From the NCBI GenBank assembly GCA_001695595.3, contig MBPM02000134.1, positions 1 through 64,000 on the forward strand: 64,000 nt of DNA. Direction: 5' to 3'. Positions within the stretch are counted from its first letter, which is position 1. The number at the start of each line of letters is the position of its first letter. The notes under the pieces were generated by a model. That model was given only the letters and a program-made list of their open reading frames with translations. It ran no database searches and was not told the DNA's origin. Of this stretch, positions 14,078 through 26,686 are shown piece by piece. The position numbers were made by a program, and so were the translations under genes. The DNA is from Plasmopara viticola (Eukaryota; Oomycota; Peronosporomycetes; Peronosporales; Peronosporaceae).

Positions 14078-14270
14078 GGAAAAGGTTGGGGTGACGCCCT
14101 CCTTCCAAGCGCGGGGGCTTAATGCTCGCGCGCTTCGGGCAGGTGCTCTCGGGCATCTGCAGGTCTCTAACGAGTCTCACCCTCGACGCGACGGTCTCCA
14201 GCACCAGGCCAAACCCCCTTCCACGCCCTTAATCGCGCCTACCGCATCCGGATTGGCTCCTTTAATGTGA
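14078..14270 (+). mobile_element. LINE 5'-end fragment
   Basis: This 193-bp stretch matches the 5' end of the LINE that begins at 47521. It starts GGAAAAGGTTGGGGTGACGC and runs to the start of the endonuclease-coding part (...CTCCTTTAATGTGA). The following bases, from 14271 on, no longer match. It has no tail or clear target-site duplication, so it is a deletion remnant. Confidence 0.8.
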
Positions 14271-17200
14271 TTGTTTGGGAGGCCAGGCTACGAGCTGAGA
14301 GGCTCCCGTAACATAGCACGGAGTCAAACTCTGTCCTTGGCAGGGATATATAACACTTGTTCCAAAAATGCCGTGATTGGTAAATAGGTACGATGATTGG
14401 CAAGCAAAGATCGTAGATGCCATCCGCCCAATTCCGCTCAGCAAAACTGAGCCAAATTCCTACCCCCATGTACTGGGATTTTTTTTATGTCTGAAGTAGT
14501 TATGAAAGACATGAATATTAGGATGACGACTTTTCAATTACTTCCGTTGTGAGTAATTTAAGTGCTGTGTGGAGATTGACACGAGATTTGATTTTGCTCA
14601 CTTATGTTTCCTTTGCCGAAAAAGAGTGGTTCGACTCGTCATCGGCTTTTTGTGCTAGAAACGTGAACGAATGTGGCGGCTAGCTTATACTTATGCCAAG
14701 CAATTAATTGGAGCGGAACCTGCACTAGCTTCAATTCCAATAAGTTGCGTATGTTTTTGAAAGTGTTCAGGTAGTGCACTAAATTAAGTCGACAGCTACT
14801 ACCAAAGGCCACATAGAAGGTTGATAAATCCCAACGGTTGGAAGTATGTCTAATTTCATGCTATGAAAATGCCGCTACTGCGACCAAGCGACCAGGTGTC
14901 GCTGACTTATCTAGTCACACATCGTTGCGAGCTTTTGTACAATAATTTTAAGTAGTATTTTTATTTATATCCTTGAAAAAAACGAACAATAAGCTCCAAG
15001 ATGTTCTAAGACACTTCAGGGGGAATAAGGACCATCCAACCTGTGTGATGGAGGAGATTTAAGCCCTTGGCTGTATTGAAAGCCGCTGCGACTTGGCCTT
15101 AGTAAGGATCCAAATGAAGTAGCAAATGAAATATGAGTAACAGTGGTGGTCATATAGACCTTGCAAGGTCGCTGTTCATTTTAGTCGAAAACATAAATGA
15201 AAAGTGCTGTTAGGAGAGTCAGCCCCAGATACGCTCGATTGTATCGAATAGTTGTCGAATGAATCACGACTTTTAACATGGTTATCGAAGCTCACAACCA
15301 TCTGATAGGCTTCGCGTTCGATCAGGACGATCATTGGCTAGTCATGTCGCTGAAGCTTTGGCGGCTAAGAGCTGTCAAAAAAATTATTCTATTTATGGCA
15401 ATAATCTGCTTGCCGGGTAAGGTAAATTTCGAGCTTCTCGTGTGAGTTTAGAGGCCTTCGTTGTTAAAGTGCACATCCTTGCGGCCGGCAATAAAGACGC
15501 CCCACTAGTTTTGATAAATGGTAAAAAAGCAAACATTCTTCGTTTAATCTAAAGTTTGCTTCATATACAAACCAACTAAACCTAAAGAGTTTGCGACGGG
15601 CTATTTCGCACGCAAGATACGAGTAAGCATTTGTTTTCGGGCTCAAAGCTCTATTGACAACGAATAACGGCAATAATACAAATCTAATACCCTTCGCGCG
15701 GACCCTCATCAAAGCCAAAGAAGCTAAGCTTAAATATTTATCTCTTAGTGACGATCGCATTTGCATCTATTGAGTCGAAATAAAAGATCCAATCTGAGGC
15801 GCTGTATGAATTGATAGAGACTTAACGTAGGACACACAATTTGAGGCACATGAGTAGTCACTTAAATCCGAGAGACATCTTCTTTGATGATACGACTAAA
15901 TTCTAGTGGTTCCGCATTTGCGTGGCCATATACGCGAAAACCTGTGCAGCCTTACACACGCGAATCTCACGTTGATCCAATAAACAGACGCGCCTGTAAC
16001 GACGAACAGAGCGTACAACCGCTTTACTTTGTATAAAAGCTGCCAAGCACTAGTGCTGACACGGGCATAGTGGTATTCGTGTGTCGCCTATGTAATATGG
16101 TACATTTGACACTTGTTTTGTCTGTATGAATGGAAAACAAACGGCAAGGCTGTTCTACATGTCCTTTCGGATGTTGACAAGCTGTATCATTTGTAGAATA
16201 TTGTGTTGAGTAAAATAAACGAAGTTTGCTTCCAGCGCTCTAAGGCACTAAATAATTCAGCCAGTTATCATGCCAATTTTTTAAGTTAGACCGCTGGCTA
16301 TTGCGGACCGTCTTACATATCCATGCTTAGAGAAGGCTTGCAGGAAAGCATGCGCTTTTAACGCGTGGTCTTTTGGTTCATGATTTAGTGTGCGATAAAT
16401 GCAGCTTATTAACTGGAGTATCTATGTTTACCTAATGATCGACTGATTTTTTTGTTACAGTTCTGACAGGGACTTCGTCCCTGTAAACCTATCTTTGCGG
16501 TTCACAACTGAACCAAATACCGAGAGGCGCCCACAGGCATCCCGAGCCACCATTACTAAGGCTTCGTTTCGACAAAAGCCATCGCTTAAAAAGATAGCCT
16601 TGTGCACCGGCCCATCATTTCTTTCCACACTCAAAGTTGTATGAAGTCTTATAGGAGAAAAAAGTAAGTTATCCATTACTTTGCTATCTTCAGATAACTA
16701 AATCAGTCTGGTGGAAGCGTTGACTAAATTTGCAGCAAAGAAGGCTGCAAGTCGGCCGTACGATTATTGATGTAGCCATTATGAAGGTTGTTTATGCATC
16801 GAAGCGCCAAAAACCCTTCTGCATACAAGGCCGCGCCTGCACCCTGGGCGGTGATTGAGGAATACCTTACCGCCAAGGTTTACGAGGGCAAAAAGCGTTC
16901 CAAAAGAGCTTTTGATTCTGCCACGGCATCTACTATCTCTTCACGCTCGATTAAATTGCAGACACGTTCGCCATCGACCGATGACAATGATGGGGAGCAC
17001 CGTAGACGCTCTGGCGAATAATCGCCTGCATTTTTACTCTCTATGTCCATACGACGGCTTTGACAACCGGAAGGTAAGCTCTTATATATGCTGGACGTGT
17101 CGTCAGACTCAATGGTTATTCACAAGGCTTCACCTTAAATAATGGAAAAGTCTTTGCAGCTTCTTAAGCCAAGACTTCAACTTGCAATGCCGATCCAAAG

Positions 17201-19531
17201 CTTCTCATCTTCTTTGCCGGAATTGCTGTTCGAAAAATGAGCGGGACTCTACTAAAATAGCAGCTTGGATCAGTTTTCAGCGTCAGATTAATCAATAAGG
17301 ATCCAAGCGCGACATGTCCAAAAGCTCTAGCCCCAAGCTTTACCCTCTTCGTCCTTGTACCCAAAATTGATAGTTTGAGAATTCCCCGATGCAAACCAGA
17401 CGCCAAATAGAGCGTATCTCAGCTTTGCGCGTCGCGATGGCCCCCAGAAAGTCACTTCTTGCGTGACAAATCTAAACATAAATCTTGGCTTAAATAGAGC
17501 CATTACAATAGCACAATCTTGGGACGACTATGCGCGTGTAATTGGCACCGCACTAGATATTGCTTAGAAATTATTGGTGATTTAAGAAACTATCAAGTTG
17601 AAGAAAAGGGATGCTCGCAGCCGGTATGAGGATAGAATCGGGCACCTTCCATCCCGATGACCATCAGTATTATATTAAAAAACCTGTGTAGCCTAACGTT
17701 TGATCCTTTCGGACGACGTTTTCGCTTGTGACCTAAGAGTGTTGCCTTCTTGATGAAACGAATTCGAAACACCTCAGTTATGTCTCGACTTGGCGTAGTA
17801 TTAAGCGAGTCGATAAGAGCCAAAGATCCAGGCGCAGGACTCTCACTGTGGCTCATTGTGTAGCGATACCGTACGAACCACCGAATGCTATCAATTCTCA
17901 GCTAGCAGCAACCCTTGAGCAATCTTGGTGAGGCAAGCTGAACGGCTTTTACGAGTAATATTGAGTTAAATAGCCGCGTCAATTTACGGCGCCCACAAAT
18001 TTCTTTAACCTTCTACACGATCTACTCATAAGTGTAGCTAGCTGTAATAGTAAGTTGCACCGGCGCCCCTCGGTAATACTCCTGTCCATGGAAAATGAAT
18101 TTTCTTCGCGACTAAGAGTACGCGCTTGGTATTGATATTCGGGTCTACTTTGGCGGGCAATTCTTGAGGTCTTAACGAAGGAGGTGGACTCTTTCAGTCA
18201 TGTGTCCAATAAGGCTCACGTCACATCAGCCTACACGCTTCTTAGCGCGCATCGTTCACACTGTGCCACGAAGTCGCTGCCCTTTGTGGTAGACTACAGG
18301 ATCAACCGCTTGTCTATATTGCACAGCTTCCTAAATTTTCAATATGGCGGTAGCTATGAACACTATCAGGCCATCGGAACATGCCATACCAGCAAGATCG
18401 AGGGTAAAGGCAACGCATTTAAAGCACTCCAGACCTCGAAAGGTCCTTGAAGTATATATACCTCTTAAATCGTCCAAACGCTGAATGCGCAGCGCCATCT
18501 CAAGATCACCCACGGTGTATGCCTTTCCTAGTCCGAATAAGATCCAGTAGAACAATGTTTGCCCTCTTCAGACATTTTAACTCAATTCTCGAGCTAAGAG
18601 CACACAGGCGGTGAGGTGAATTCTCGCGAAATTCCTTATCAGCTTAAACTGTAGTAAAAAACATAAATCGCTCTCAAAGTGCAAGTTATAGCCTTAAACT
18701 CTATGTACTTAACAGCTAGTGCCACCGAGAGTGATGCCATTTGAACCACAACATCCTTTTCCCCGCGCACCACTAGAACGCAGCATCTCCTATGTCTGTC
18801 GAGAGCACTACGATAATTTTATGCTGCAAGCACTTGCTTATCGTTTGCAGTCTGCGCCTGTGAACATGGGGCTTTAACAAATATAATTATTAACAATTAT
18901 TTAGCCGTCTCACCTTTCTCAACAACGTAAATTACACTTGCAGTGTTACCTAAGCATTGTGCTTAGCACTCTATAACATTCAGGACATGAAGAAAGCCTC
19001 AACTCTACAGATCATGTTTAAAACTTCGGGATATACCTACATGTTTTGGCCGCTTGATCTAATCAAATCATTTGTATGCTTGAGGAGGTTTTGCTTCTGC
19101 AATTATTTAGCCTTCCTCGAAAAATCCACACAGTCCTGATTGCGACCCACAAATGCGTCTCGACAAGGTTTGGACGTGAGTGCAAAGTCGACAATATGTA
19201 CCTACGCCGATCCCAATGGTCCACTTCATTTAAAGAGGTAAAAGTTACTATAGTACGTGTGCAACAACAGCAACATCCTTTTAACAACTCCGAAAGCATT
19301 TTCATCTCATTCTTTTCTGTGTCGCCAGTCTCGTAATTCTACAATAGAATCAACGTTTTCGGATCAAAGGATACCTGCAAGCACACTTGCCACCGTTTGG
19401 TGCTCCGTCCGTGCTCGAGTCGTGAATCCCGAGCCAAGCTCACATACTGAAAACTGGAACGGCGAGACCCGCGGATCAACTCGCCATGCGATCGCAGGTC
19501 GTGACGTTCGCATCTTTTCCGATCTGTAGAT
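14271..19531. other. gene-poor spacer with unrecognised short ORFs
   Basis: About 5.3 kb. The most protein-like frames are 16788-17021 (+, 77 codons, ending in a basic, Ser-rich tail), 17164-17406 (-, 80 codons), 17593-17856 (-, 87 codons) and 18331-18555 (-, 74 codons). None carries a motif I recognise. They could be transposon debris or pieces of decayed genes. No RNA gene is seen. Confidence 0.4.
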
Positions 19532-22284
19532 TCAAAGAAAATGAGCATTCTTGCTTGCTGTCATCAGCAAAGACCGATTGTGACGTACGAAAGCACCAGC
19601 GGATACAATGACGACGCCAACTTTACCGATGATACGTTTTTCAGCTCGGTTAACTCGTGCGATAGTGTTGGTTCCTACATATAAAGAGCACCCTGCGTGT
19701 AATTTCGTGACTGAAGAAAATCTGCTAGTCGAACGTACACTAGTGCATTCGATCAAGTCCCAGACAAGCAACGTGCGATCGGCATACGATGCATAAAAGA
19801 CACCGGGACGTGAGGTCGACCAGGCGACGGCACAGACGCTCACACCGAACGCAACTTCTTCCCACGACGAAAGACAGACGGACACGTCGACATGGTACAT
19901 GCTACTTGGCATACAAGGAGTCAGAAGGACCTTCACTTGACCAGTGGTACCCGACGTACCAAATCCTTCCATCTTCATACCCTACGAGGAAATAGTCGGA
20001 CTCGAAAGGATGAAAGTCGAGACAGACGACACCAGCTAAAGCATCTCCTGATCCACTCCCTTGATCCCGTTGGTATACCATCCGATCCGAGCCTTTATCA
20101 AAGCGACTGCGTCGTACCACTTGACCTGATTGCATTCCAACGACAAACCTACCGAAAACCATGTTAGCACCTCATGCCAATCACCCGATTGGTACTAGCT
20201 TCCTACTGATTGATATCCCGCGGTAGGAATTTCAATGTTGTAGCCATCGGACCTATTAAAGGGACTAGTGATCGTGCACTTTCAGTCGTGCGGGATCCTC
20301 GTGGTGGTTGCGGCACGTTCTGCGGCTGCAAGTCAATGCGCGTATTCATGATTAATTTGACGGTGCCACCAGTCTGGATACACTTGTCAGCATCGTCGCC
20401 AGCCTTGACTTCAATGAGACTCCAGAGAATGAACACACCGCGGTCGTCCAACGACCCAAATTGAAACGTGCCGTTCGTGTCTATCGTGCTGCCTTGACTC
20501 GAATCCATGACTTCTAGCGCGACGATCGTCGACGCATGTTGTTCGGGAGCGAGGTAGTTTAATCCACACGTCGAGTACGCGGGGGTACAACCTGCTTGGT
20601 TGTCGGCCAATTGAGTCGAAGATTGAATCATGGAATCAGGTCGAAGATCCCAGACATGAATCGTACCATCTTGTGTCCCAACCATGACAAACAAGTCGCG
20701 CGATGGGCTTATCAAAGCCGAGGCGGCTACACCTTCACTCAGTAATAAATGGAGTGGCTCAATGGGCCGATTGATATCCCAGACACACGAAATGGTCTTG
20801 GTGTGGAACTTTGGCATCGGTTCTGGCGCTTCGTTCCGAGGAGCGCCGTAGCACGATAGCAGGATACTCGATACAACGGGCGAGAAGCGCAGAGCAACAA
20901 GGTCACGACCTTGAATCAACTCGTGGAGTGACCCCATTGCGGCCTCTTTCTTGCATGGAAAGAGGATTTTCTCGTCGAGTTTCGTCTCTTTATTCAATCG
21001 ATGATGGAGTCCGGATTGATCGCTGCTTTTCGAGAGTTTCTCGTCGCTCACCTCTTGTTCAAACGCCATTACATTCTCGACTGCGAGACATTCACACACG
21101 TACGATGCGTGCTCTAAAAATCGAAAGAATCGCGACGTGGATGCCGTGAAGCTCACCTCGTCGGAAGCGCTTTCCGTCACGTCCAAACCAATGTCGTCTG
21201 GAAAGTGCATGCTCTTGTCGTGTGTTTTGGGGGCTTTTGTTTGCGTGCCTAGGGCTCTTGCTCCATCGTTAGTTTGCACAAAGGCTTGCTTGATCAATCC
21301 TCGTCGAAGCCGATGTAAGACTCGGTCGTGCTCACTCATTGGATTCATTTGGAACAAGGAGAATTTCTCCACCTCAAACTTTCGCCGCTCTCGAATCTCT
21401 TTAACACGCTTGGCACGAGGATCCAGTGACTGTTTTAAACCAGCAATCGACGAGAGCGTCGTTGCGAGCTTCGTTCCTTCGAATCGCTCGTCACTTCGAG
21501 CACTTGGTTGCCTGCTACTTGTCGACGAGAGCGACTCTAGCCCCCTTGTCTCTGCCTGCATGGCTTGTTGAATCCGATGTAGTTCCGCTACATCCATAGC
21601 ACGATTCAATCTTTCATCTTGAATTGTGTGACTTAAAGGAAACTTTCCTGCTGGTAAAATTGTCGGCTTTGGAGAACTCTCTTCCTTTTCAAACTCTTCG
21701 TCGTAATTCTCAAAGTCTTCGTCGTCATAGTCTTCCGCGTCTTCTTGACACTCCTCTGCATTGGCATTTAAGGCCTCAAGTTGCTCTTTTTGACGCGCTT
21801 CTCGTTGTCGTTGGTCATGCACACGCTGTGCTTCTTCAAGTGCCTCTTTCTCCAATTCTTGACGACGTTTTGCTTCCTCAAGCTCTTTCGCGCGTTGTCT
21901 CTTGGCTTCTCGTCGTCTTTGCTTGTCACGCTCTGCGTCTTCTTTTTCTTTCGCTGCAGCCGCATCAATTGTTGACGAGGCGTCGGGACCCTTGAACGCA
22001 ATCCCATCAACATCTCGTGACGTGGTCACTGTTCGCTTCTTGGACGCTTTGCGCTTTGGGTCCGTGTCTGGTTTCGGCTCGGCCAATGCAATTCGAGGAA
22101 TCTGAAGCCCATTGTCAGTCGAGAAAGTGGATGCTGCAAGAGAGGAGTCCGAGGGTCGAGTGACACCTTTCTTGCTTGACTTTTTGACTGTTGTAGCGTC
22201 ACTTTCGATCGGTGGTTGCTTGGACTCCGACATGAAAGATCGACGAATCGACCAAGCGACACGAAAGGTATCTATAGGAGGCAC
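19532..22284 (-). CDS. DYNC2I1: dynein-2 intermediate chain, WDR60/DYNC2I1-like
   Basis: I assign three exons: 22284-20207, 20148-19960 and 19901-19532. They are joined by two 58-nt GT-AG introns and keep one frame for 878 codons plus stop. The N-terminal third is charged and low-complexity, with a long Arg/Glu-rich coiled-coil stretch and an acidic patch. The C-terminal half has WD40 repeats with VWD endings (CVWDINRP, IHVWDLRP, LLVWDL). The order and spacing of these blocks, and the TLKFLP(R/S)D segment before exon 2, agree with animal WDR60. WDR60 is an intermediate chain of the dynein-2 motor that drives retrograde intraflagellar transport. Met18 (codon 22231-22233, MSESKQPP) may be the true start. 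The last roughly 60 residues are less convincing than the rest. Confidence 0.85.
19902..19959 (-). other. intron 2 of the WDR60-like gene
   Basis: On the minus strand the intron begins GTACGTCGGG and ends GCCAAGTAG. Splicing joins VGYEDGRI to CMYHVDVSV and removes a stop. Length 58 nt, the same as intron 1. The splice sites were chosen because they keep frame and WD40 continuity. Confidence 0.75.
20149..20206 (-). other. intron 1 of the WDR60-like gene
   Basis: On the minus strand the intron begins GTAGGAAG and ends TTTTCGGTAG. Splicing joins ...RDINQ to FVVGMQSGQ and removes an in-frame TAG. The joined segment restores the WD40 strand expected from animal homologues. Length 58 nt. Confidence 0.85.
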
Positions 22285-22615
22285 TAGTATACTACTAGTT
22301 ACAATGACTTAGAGGTCCAATACCTATATTATATATACATATCTTTTAAGGACTGCAATTGCAACAATAAGTTTTGACACCCTTTTTTTTAGCTTTTAGA
22401 ATGAAAACTTGGCGAGTATGATGATTAATACTATCTCCAAGCCCGTAAGGATACTACTATAGTAGTAAGACAAGGATAGTAAGCATAAAGCCAAATGAAA
22501 ACCACCAATTTTGTAAAAAACAACCATATTGAAATGTATTGAGTCTATGCAATGCTGCTAGCGTTCACAGCTATTCACAAGTACTGGGGACAACGTCTGG
22601 TTTGAGCGTCACTGC
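22285..22615. other. intergenic spacer
   Basis: This 331-bp AT-rich spacer lies between the WDR60-like gene start and the ABC transporter 1 stop codon. It contains a short TA-rich stretch and the small palindrome CTACTATAGTAG. No gene is seen. Confidence 0.6.
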
Positions 22616-25600
22616 TTACCGTTTGAGGTGGCTCACGTACTTGAACGTGAGGTAGATGGCAAGCTGGAGTACAATCCAGATCATGATGAGGCCAAGCATG
22701 AAGTTGTACTTGCGTTCAGGCCGAAAGTCGTAAATGTCTTCAATGTATTCCGCCACCGTCATGTTAGTCGTCATACCGTGGGACGTCACGGCAATGACAG
22801 TCTGCTTTTCACCAAACAGCACACCGACTAGAGCCGACATGGAGTAGCTTGATGGCACCAGGTACGTAAACCACTTGTAGCCTGCCTTCATCGACGGACG
22901 CGGAAGCAGATAGCCCGAAAAGAGGTTGAACAGACACGAAAGCGCACCGACAGCCACGTTCGCGACCTTTTCGTTCGGGGTCAGAGCCGACATCCATTGG
23001 CCTACGTACGTGCATGCCGACGTGTAGAGATAGAAGACAAACATGAAGAAGAGGTAGTCGCCAACGTTTTCACTCCAACCCACGAGCCAGTACTCAATCG
23101 TGACAAACAGAATGATCACAACAATCAAGTACGGCACTTCGGCAAACCACAGCGATAGACTGTACGGGAGTGGCCCGTAGTAGTTCGACATGCGTTCACG
23201 GTAAAACACGGCGCGCTCGGCACACGTCACTTCCAGCACGGTCATGAGATTGATGACACCAATAAAGTCCATACTGTTGTAAATGAGGCCAATGTGCGAG
23301 TTGATGGTCTTGACGCTGTTAGCAGATAGCTGATAGAACGTCGTACCGAAAATGATACCGAAGAGAGGAAAGAGGAACATGCGCATGAAGTTGTACTGGG
23401 GGTTGCGCCAGTACGTTAGCTGTTGCTTCTTCGCCAACTCCTTCATCTGATTCCAAAAGCAAGTTGCAATAGGCGTGTAGTTAAGCGTTGAGTGACGGAC
23501 AAAATTGTCGGACACTTCGGCCAGCATCAGCGTGCGCTCGCGGTTAGACCTGTACAAATTGCTGTTCTTGTATTCGACCGAGTAATTCTTGACGTCACGG
23601 CCAATACCAGCACCAATCACTTCGAGCATGTACGTTGCAGGGTTGTACTGTGGACGAATTTCCATCGTGCCAGGGATCGACGCAAAGTACTCAAGCATCT
23701 TGACTGAGTCGACACCAAGGTCGCCAAAGTACGCAGTGTACCCACCACGCTGGAGCAGTAGCAGGCCATCAAAAAGTTCAAAAATCGAAATGCTCGGCTG
23801 GTGGATTGTGCACAGCACTGTACGGCCCGTACGCGCAATTGACTGGACACCGCGCATTACAATTAGCGCCGAACGCGCGTCCAGACCACTTGTGGGTTCA
23901 TCGAGGAACAAAATGCTCGGATTCGCCACCACTTCGACACCAATCGTCACGCGTTTCTTTTGCTCAACAGAAAGACTTCCAACCATCGCACCTGACATGG
24001 CTGTTAGCTCCAATAGGTCCATTGTCTCGTGCACGAGGTTCATTCGCTGCTCCTTCGAAAAGTTGGGGGGAAGACGCAAGTTAGCCGAAAAGACAAGCGC
24101 CTCGTAAATCGTTGCGGCTTCCGAGTGAATGTCCATTTGCTCACAGTATGCCGTGATACGACTGAAGTTGGCCGGATTCTTTGGTTCACCATTCACGATA
24201 ATGTCCCCGACAATACGGCCACCAGTTTTGCGACCGGCAATCACATCCATCAGCGTCGTTTTACCAGCACCAGTCGCACCCATAAGTGCAACCATGCGGC
24301 CAGGCTCAAAGTGCGCCGTAATGCCGCACAGCAACTGTTTTTCTTCACCTGATGGCAGCGTCACAAAGTATTCAAGGTCTCTTATACACAAGTTGGATGG
24401 CGTAAACGGTAGACCGCCCTTGCCCGAACTAGAGGCTCCAACAGCTCCCGGTGTGTTTACTTCAATGTACGTTTCACCGTCGTCTGCACTCTTGTCCATC
24501 AATGGCTTCACACTCACACCCTTGTACTTTTCGTAACGGATAAAGTGCAGTGCCAGACCGTTTAACGTCGTGAACAAGAAGTAGTAAGCCAAGAGCACGA
24601 CGATACCAATCCAAATAAAGTCGGTTCCTTCCTTGATCGAAAAGTTGTTCAGCAACGTGCGACTCTCGACGGGTGTGTAGCGGTCGCTCGAGAACTCCGA
24701 CAGCATGTTACTCCGCAGCGCCCACGACACAGGAGAGAACCAGTACATCCAAATCCAGTAGTCGGGGATAAGGTCGGCGAGAATGATATTACCCGAGAAT
24801 AAAAGGAAAAAGCTCACCGAGATGGCTGCCAGAGCTTGACCCACCGTGATACTCGGCGACAACGCACTCAACATGGTCATGTACGCACTGATAGCGTGTT
24901 GAAAAGCCACAAGCACAATGAAGAAAACAATGTACTTCTCAAACGTCCGGGTCAAACCACTCATGAAGTAAAAGAACGTGCCCAAGATGAACGACACGAC
25001 CAGATTAACAGGAATCTGCACCACACTCTCGGCAATCGCATACGACGTGGTACGGAAAAAGTTGCGCGGACGTTGCTTGTAAAAGACCTTGCGAAGCTGA
25101 AACGAGATGGTGATTTGCTGCCACGCTTGACGTTGAAATAGCGCAATACTGAAAAAAATCATGCGTAGGTAGAAGTCGGAACTCACATTGAAGTAAATCA
25201 TACCGAGCACAAGACCGACAATGACGGCTTCAGTGACTTTGCCCCACAGCAGCGGGGGATCACGCAGCCAAATGAGTTTCTGACGATTGAGCAGTAGCAG
25301 TGTACTTGGGACAAAAGCAAGTCCAAACTCGGAATTCTGCTTGGAACGCGCCAAATTAGCCACACTTTTAGCCTTTTTAAAGTCCTCGGCATTCTCGAAC
25401 TGGTGTTCGTTGAACCCTTTGCTGATCGCTTCGTGCGTCTTGCCGTAGATGTTCGACTGGCAAAAGCGCTGATTGAATTGCTCGGACGTCACGGGAAGTT
25501 GCTTGACTGGGACAGTGCCGTTCGCGTACCGGTCACCACGTCCAGACGTGACTTCAATGAGAAAATCAGCAGGATCGACACGAGGCGGGCACGCAAAGCC

Positions 25601-26686
25601 GAGACCGTGAAAGTAGTCAAGGATCTCCGTACGAGGTCCGTGGTAGACCATATGGCCTTCGTTGATCATGAGAATGTCGTCAAACATCTCGACAACTTCG
25701 GGAGTCGGTTGCAGTAGGGCAACGATGACGGAGCCACCAAGCGTCTTGCACCATGTGCGCATGGACTTGACAATATCAAAGGTAGCGGCACTGTCGAGAC
25801 CGGTCGAGATTTCATCACAAAGAAACAGACTTTGGCCACCAACTAGCACTTCTCCAACTGTCACACGCTTGCGTTCCCCGCCACTCACACCACGCAGTAG
25901 CGCGTCGCCCACCACCGTGTCGGCACAATTTTCAAGTCCCAACACTTGCAGTAATAGCTCCGTGCGTAGTGCGGCAATGTCACGCAACTCTTCCGGTTGA
26001 TCTTCAGGACGTCCATTTACACACATGTCAGCAAATTTAAACGTCTCACGAACCGTCAAGGTCGGAATGTGGTTGTCCATCTGATCCACGAGTCCCACAA
26101 GCTTGACCAAGTCAATTTCGTCGCCACGCAGACCCGAGTACAAGATCTCGCCGCCAATTTCTGTCTTTTTGTTATTTTGGAGCTTGCCAGCAAGCGCTTT
26201 TAAAAACGTCGACTTCCCGGCACCTGGATTCGCTAAAATCAGCGTCATTGAGCCAGGTTTAATGATCCCACTCATAGGATGCAGCGCGTGCTTGGTCGTC
26301 ATGGCAACCTTTTTCCACGGTGTAAAGATCGACGCGAGGTGGGACCCCACAGTCCCATGGGCGCCAACCTCGGCTGGGACTTGCACTGAGAACGATAGAT
26401 TCTCAAACCGCACCTCGGGGGTCGGGAGCTGCAGGTTAATCTTGCGCGACAAGTGATTGTACTTTTTGTAGAAACGCTCGAGGCCACCGTTGAGCATCGT
26501 ATCGAGGTCGTCCGCACGCAGAGTACTGTAGCGACTGGCCATCGTATCGCGGCTTTGCGAGTAGGGATCCTGGAGACTGCGAAAATTCAGCGAGCGGTAC
26601 ACTTGGGGCACCTCCTCGCCATTCTCGGCGACTTCAGGCTGTAATAGACTGGCCGTCGCCTCGTTCTTGATCTCCCTCGTGGCCAT
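22616..26686 (-). CDS. full-size PDR/ABCG transporter, paralogue 1
   Basis: The 1356-residue protein has the (NBD-TMD)x2 layout of pleiotropic drug resistance transporters, which export lipids, drugs or plant toxins across the plasma membrane using ATP. NBD1 has Walker A ANPGAGKST (about 152-160), signature VSGGERKR (about 267-274) and Walker B LFLCDEIS (about 287-294). The first membrane block spans about 480-720. NBD2 has Walker A GATGAGKTT (about 803-811), a degenerate signature LSVEQKKR and Walker B ILFLDEPTSGLD (about 925-936). The second membrane block runs to the C-terminus. Asymmetric NBDs of this kind are usual for the family. No introns. It is a close paralogue of the gene at 41745, in inverted orientation. 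The substrate is unknown. Confidence 0.96.
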   Translation of the reverse strand: MATREIKNEATASLLQPEVAENGEEVPQVYRSLNFRSLQDPYSQSRDTMASRYSTLRADDLDTMLNGGLERFYKKYNHLSRKINLQLPTPEVRFENLSFSVQVPAEVGAHGTVGSHLASIFTPWKKVAMTTKHALHPMSGIIKPGSMTLILANPGAGKSTFLKALAGKLQNNKKTEIGGEILYSGLRGDEIDLVKLVGLVDQMDNHIPTLTVRETFKFADMCVNGRPEDQPEELRDIAALRTELLLQVLGLENCADTVVGDALLRGVSGGERKRVTVGEVLVGGQSLFLCDEISTGLDSAATFDIVKSMRTWCKTLGGSVIVALLQPTPEVVEMFDDILMINEGHMVYHGPRTEILDYFHGLGFACPPRVDPADFLIEVTSGRGDRYANGTVPVKQLPVTSEQFNQRFCQSNIYGKTHEAISKGFNEHQFENAEDFKKAKSVANLARSKQNSEFGLAFVPSTLLLLNRQKLIWLRDPPLLWGKVTEAVIVGLVLGMIYFNVSSDFYLRMIFFSIALFQRQAWQQITISFQLRKVFYKQRPRNFFRTTSYAIAESVVQIPVNLVVSFILGTFFYFMSGLTRTFEKYIVFFIVLVAFQHAISAYMTMLSALSPSITVGQALAAISVSFFLLFSGNIILADLIPDYWIWMYWFSPVSWALRSNMLSEFSSDRYTPVESRTLLNNFSIKEGTDFIWIGIVVLLAYYFLFTTLNGLALHFIRYEKYKGVSVKPLMDKSADDGETYIEVNTPGAVGASSSGKGGLPFTPSNLCIRDLEYFVTLPSGEEKQLLCGITAHFEPGRMVALMGATGAGKTTLMDVIAGRKTGGRIVGDIIVNGEPKNPANFSRITAYCEQMDIHSEAATIYEALVFSANLRLPPNFSKEQRMNLVHETMDLLELTAMSGAMVGSLSVEQKKRVTIGVEVVANPSILFLDEPTSGLDARSALIVMRGVQSIARTGRTVLCTIHQPSISIFELFDGLLLLQRGGYTAYFGDLGVDSVKMLEYFASIPGTMEIRPQYNPATYMLEVIGAGIGRDVKNYSVEYKNSNLYRSNRERTLMLAEVSDNFVRHSTLNYTPIATCFWNQMKELAKKQQLTYWRNPQYNFMRMFLFPLFGIIFGTTFYQLSANSVKTINSHIGLIYNSMDFIGVINLMTVLEVTCAERAVFYRERMSNYYGPLPYSLSLWFAEVPYLIVVIILFVTIEYWLVGWSENVGDYLFFMFVFYLYTSACTYVGQWMSALTPNEKVANVAVGALSCLFNLFSGYLLPRPSMKAGYKWFTYLVPSSYSMSALVGVLFGEKQTVIAVTSHGMTTNMTVAEYIEDIYDFRPERKYNFMLGLIMIWIVLQLAIYLTFKYVSHLKR

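Noticed and set aside
22628..26644. Plus-strand frames opposite ABC transporter 1, and minus-strand frames opposite transporter 2
   Set aside because: Antisense shadows; the transporters account for the whole region.
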